A stretch of 64,000 nucleotides of DNA from Tridacna crocea (Eukaryota > Mollusca > Bivalvia > Cardiida > Cardiidae), in contig OX031059.1 in the NCBI GenBank assembly GCA_943736015.1, forward strand, positions 53,269,159-53,333,158, read 5' to 3'. Shown here one piece after another: positions 63,425 through 64,000 of the stretch. The number at the start of each line of letters is the position of its first letter. Position 1 is the stretch's first letter. The position numbers were made by a program, and so were the translations under genes. Below the pieces are notes generated by a model. The model was not told where the DNA came from. It saw only the letters and a program-made list of their open reading frames with translations, and did not search any database.

Positions 63425-63680
63425 TATAATTCCTGTCGTATCAAACCTTACGGCATATTTTTCAAATCCCCTCCGACAAAAGGCTATGTTATTCGAATAA
63501 AATTCTTGGGAAAAGGCGCAATACTGCTTTTAACCTTTTCCTCTCAAAAGGCCACTTGTCATACTGTCAAAATTACTCTTAAATCTTTTAGTTGTTGTCA
63601 TTGCTTTCTCACGTCCTCATTGCAGCAACAAAGTTGGTCTGTTTATCGTTTGGATTTTGTGTTGGAAAGACGCTAGAGCC
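63425..63680. other. spacer
   Basis: No gene or named repeat recognised. Confidence 0.5.

Positions 63681-63717
<37 letters not shown>
63681..63717. repeat. (GACA)n microsatellite
   Basis: About nine GACA units. Confidence 0.95.
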
Positions 63718-63718
<1 letters not shown>

Positions 63719-64000
63719 TCTCCGTCACGTAAAATGACCTACAGCAATAATTAATCAACAAAGACGTCCGTGTGCCTTTTATGTTCCAATATTTGCCAAT
63801 AATTAACTCCCTTCTGTGTCACAAAGGACTTAATTATTATTGCTAGACCAGACTCGTTTTAGTATTGATGACAGCCATTGCTGCAAGATTAATTCCTCTC
63901 TTTCGCCGGTATACATTAATGACGGTGTTTTAGTGGGAAAGCAGCCTGCGGATTGGGAAGCCTTAAATTGTGGGAAGCACTGCTATAAGAAAGTACTGTA
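63718..64000. other. window end without recognised gene
   Basis: I see no gene or named repeat. Confidence 0.5.

Overview
The window looks like nuclear DNA of a bivalve mollusc, most likely a heterodont. It is AT-rich and intron-rich or intergenic, with long microsatellites, tRNA-derived SINEs whose 3' ends resemble molluscan SINEs, and one metazoan-type membrane protein gene. Species assignment is inference. I found no rRNA, no intact tRNA gene, no CRISPR array and no bacterial-style operon. No transposase or reverse transcriptase reading frame is visible.

There is one convincing protein gene, at 57546-59906 on the + strand. It encodes a 786-residue XK-related (XKR/CED-8 family, putative phospholipid scramblase) protein with about ten membrane segments and a very long polar C-terminal tail. 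It appears as one uninterrupted exon. A palindromic element lies 110 bp past its stop codon, and a possible poly(A) signal lies at 61578.

The rest is a graveyard of short palindromic, non-autonomous DNA elements. The dominant family, named PalA here, is about 220-230 bp long. It is flanked by TTAA, has CCCTTTACCAAAC-type terminal inverted repeats (piggyBac-like ends), and carries a near-perfect 67-bp central palindrome. I count more than 70 full, partial or degraded copies, roughly one per kilobase and about a fifth of the window. Six nested insertions into other repeats show TTAA target-site duplication directly. Many copies sit end to end sharing one TTAA. The palindrome arms change together: subfamilies differ by 1, 2 or 4 mirrored substitutions. 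Throughout, strand + for PalA means the short arm is on the left and the long arm (ending GTCGTTTGGTAAAG) is on the right; the unpaired central base is normally A in + copies and T in - copies.

Other families seen repeatedly: PalB (palindrome around GATCAGACTGCACG, also TTAA-flanked, about 28 copies or fragments); PalC (palindrome around TCATTAGAATCGTCTC, 5 copies); PalD (palindrome around CTGATTGGCTAAACC, 5 copies); PalE (450-490 bp, 3 copies, with CRE-like and RFX-like half sites); PalF (GCGCAGGCTGACC type, about 9 copies); PalG and PalH (2 copies each); a 3-copy 240-bp repeat; and several single palindromes. At 62422-62822 a different 401-bp element with a 9-bp target duplication is inserted in a PalA copy.

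Tandem arrays include a 64-bp satellite (33361-34684) with a 128-bp higher-order period at its start, a 28-bp satellite with CACGTG (20912-21109), and many microsatellites. A GC-rich patch rich in GGCAG/GCCGCC (22978-24125) has inverted ends and looks like one foreign-composition element. The longest repeat-poor stretch is 34690-38070, in which I recognise no gene.
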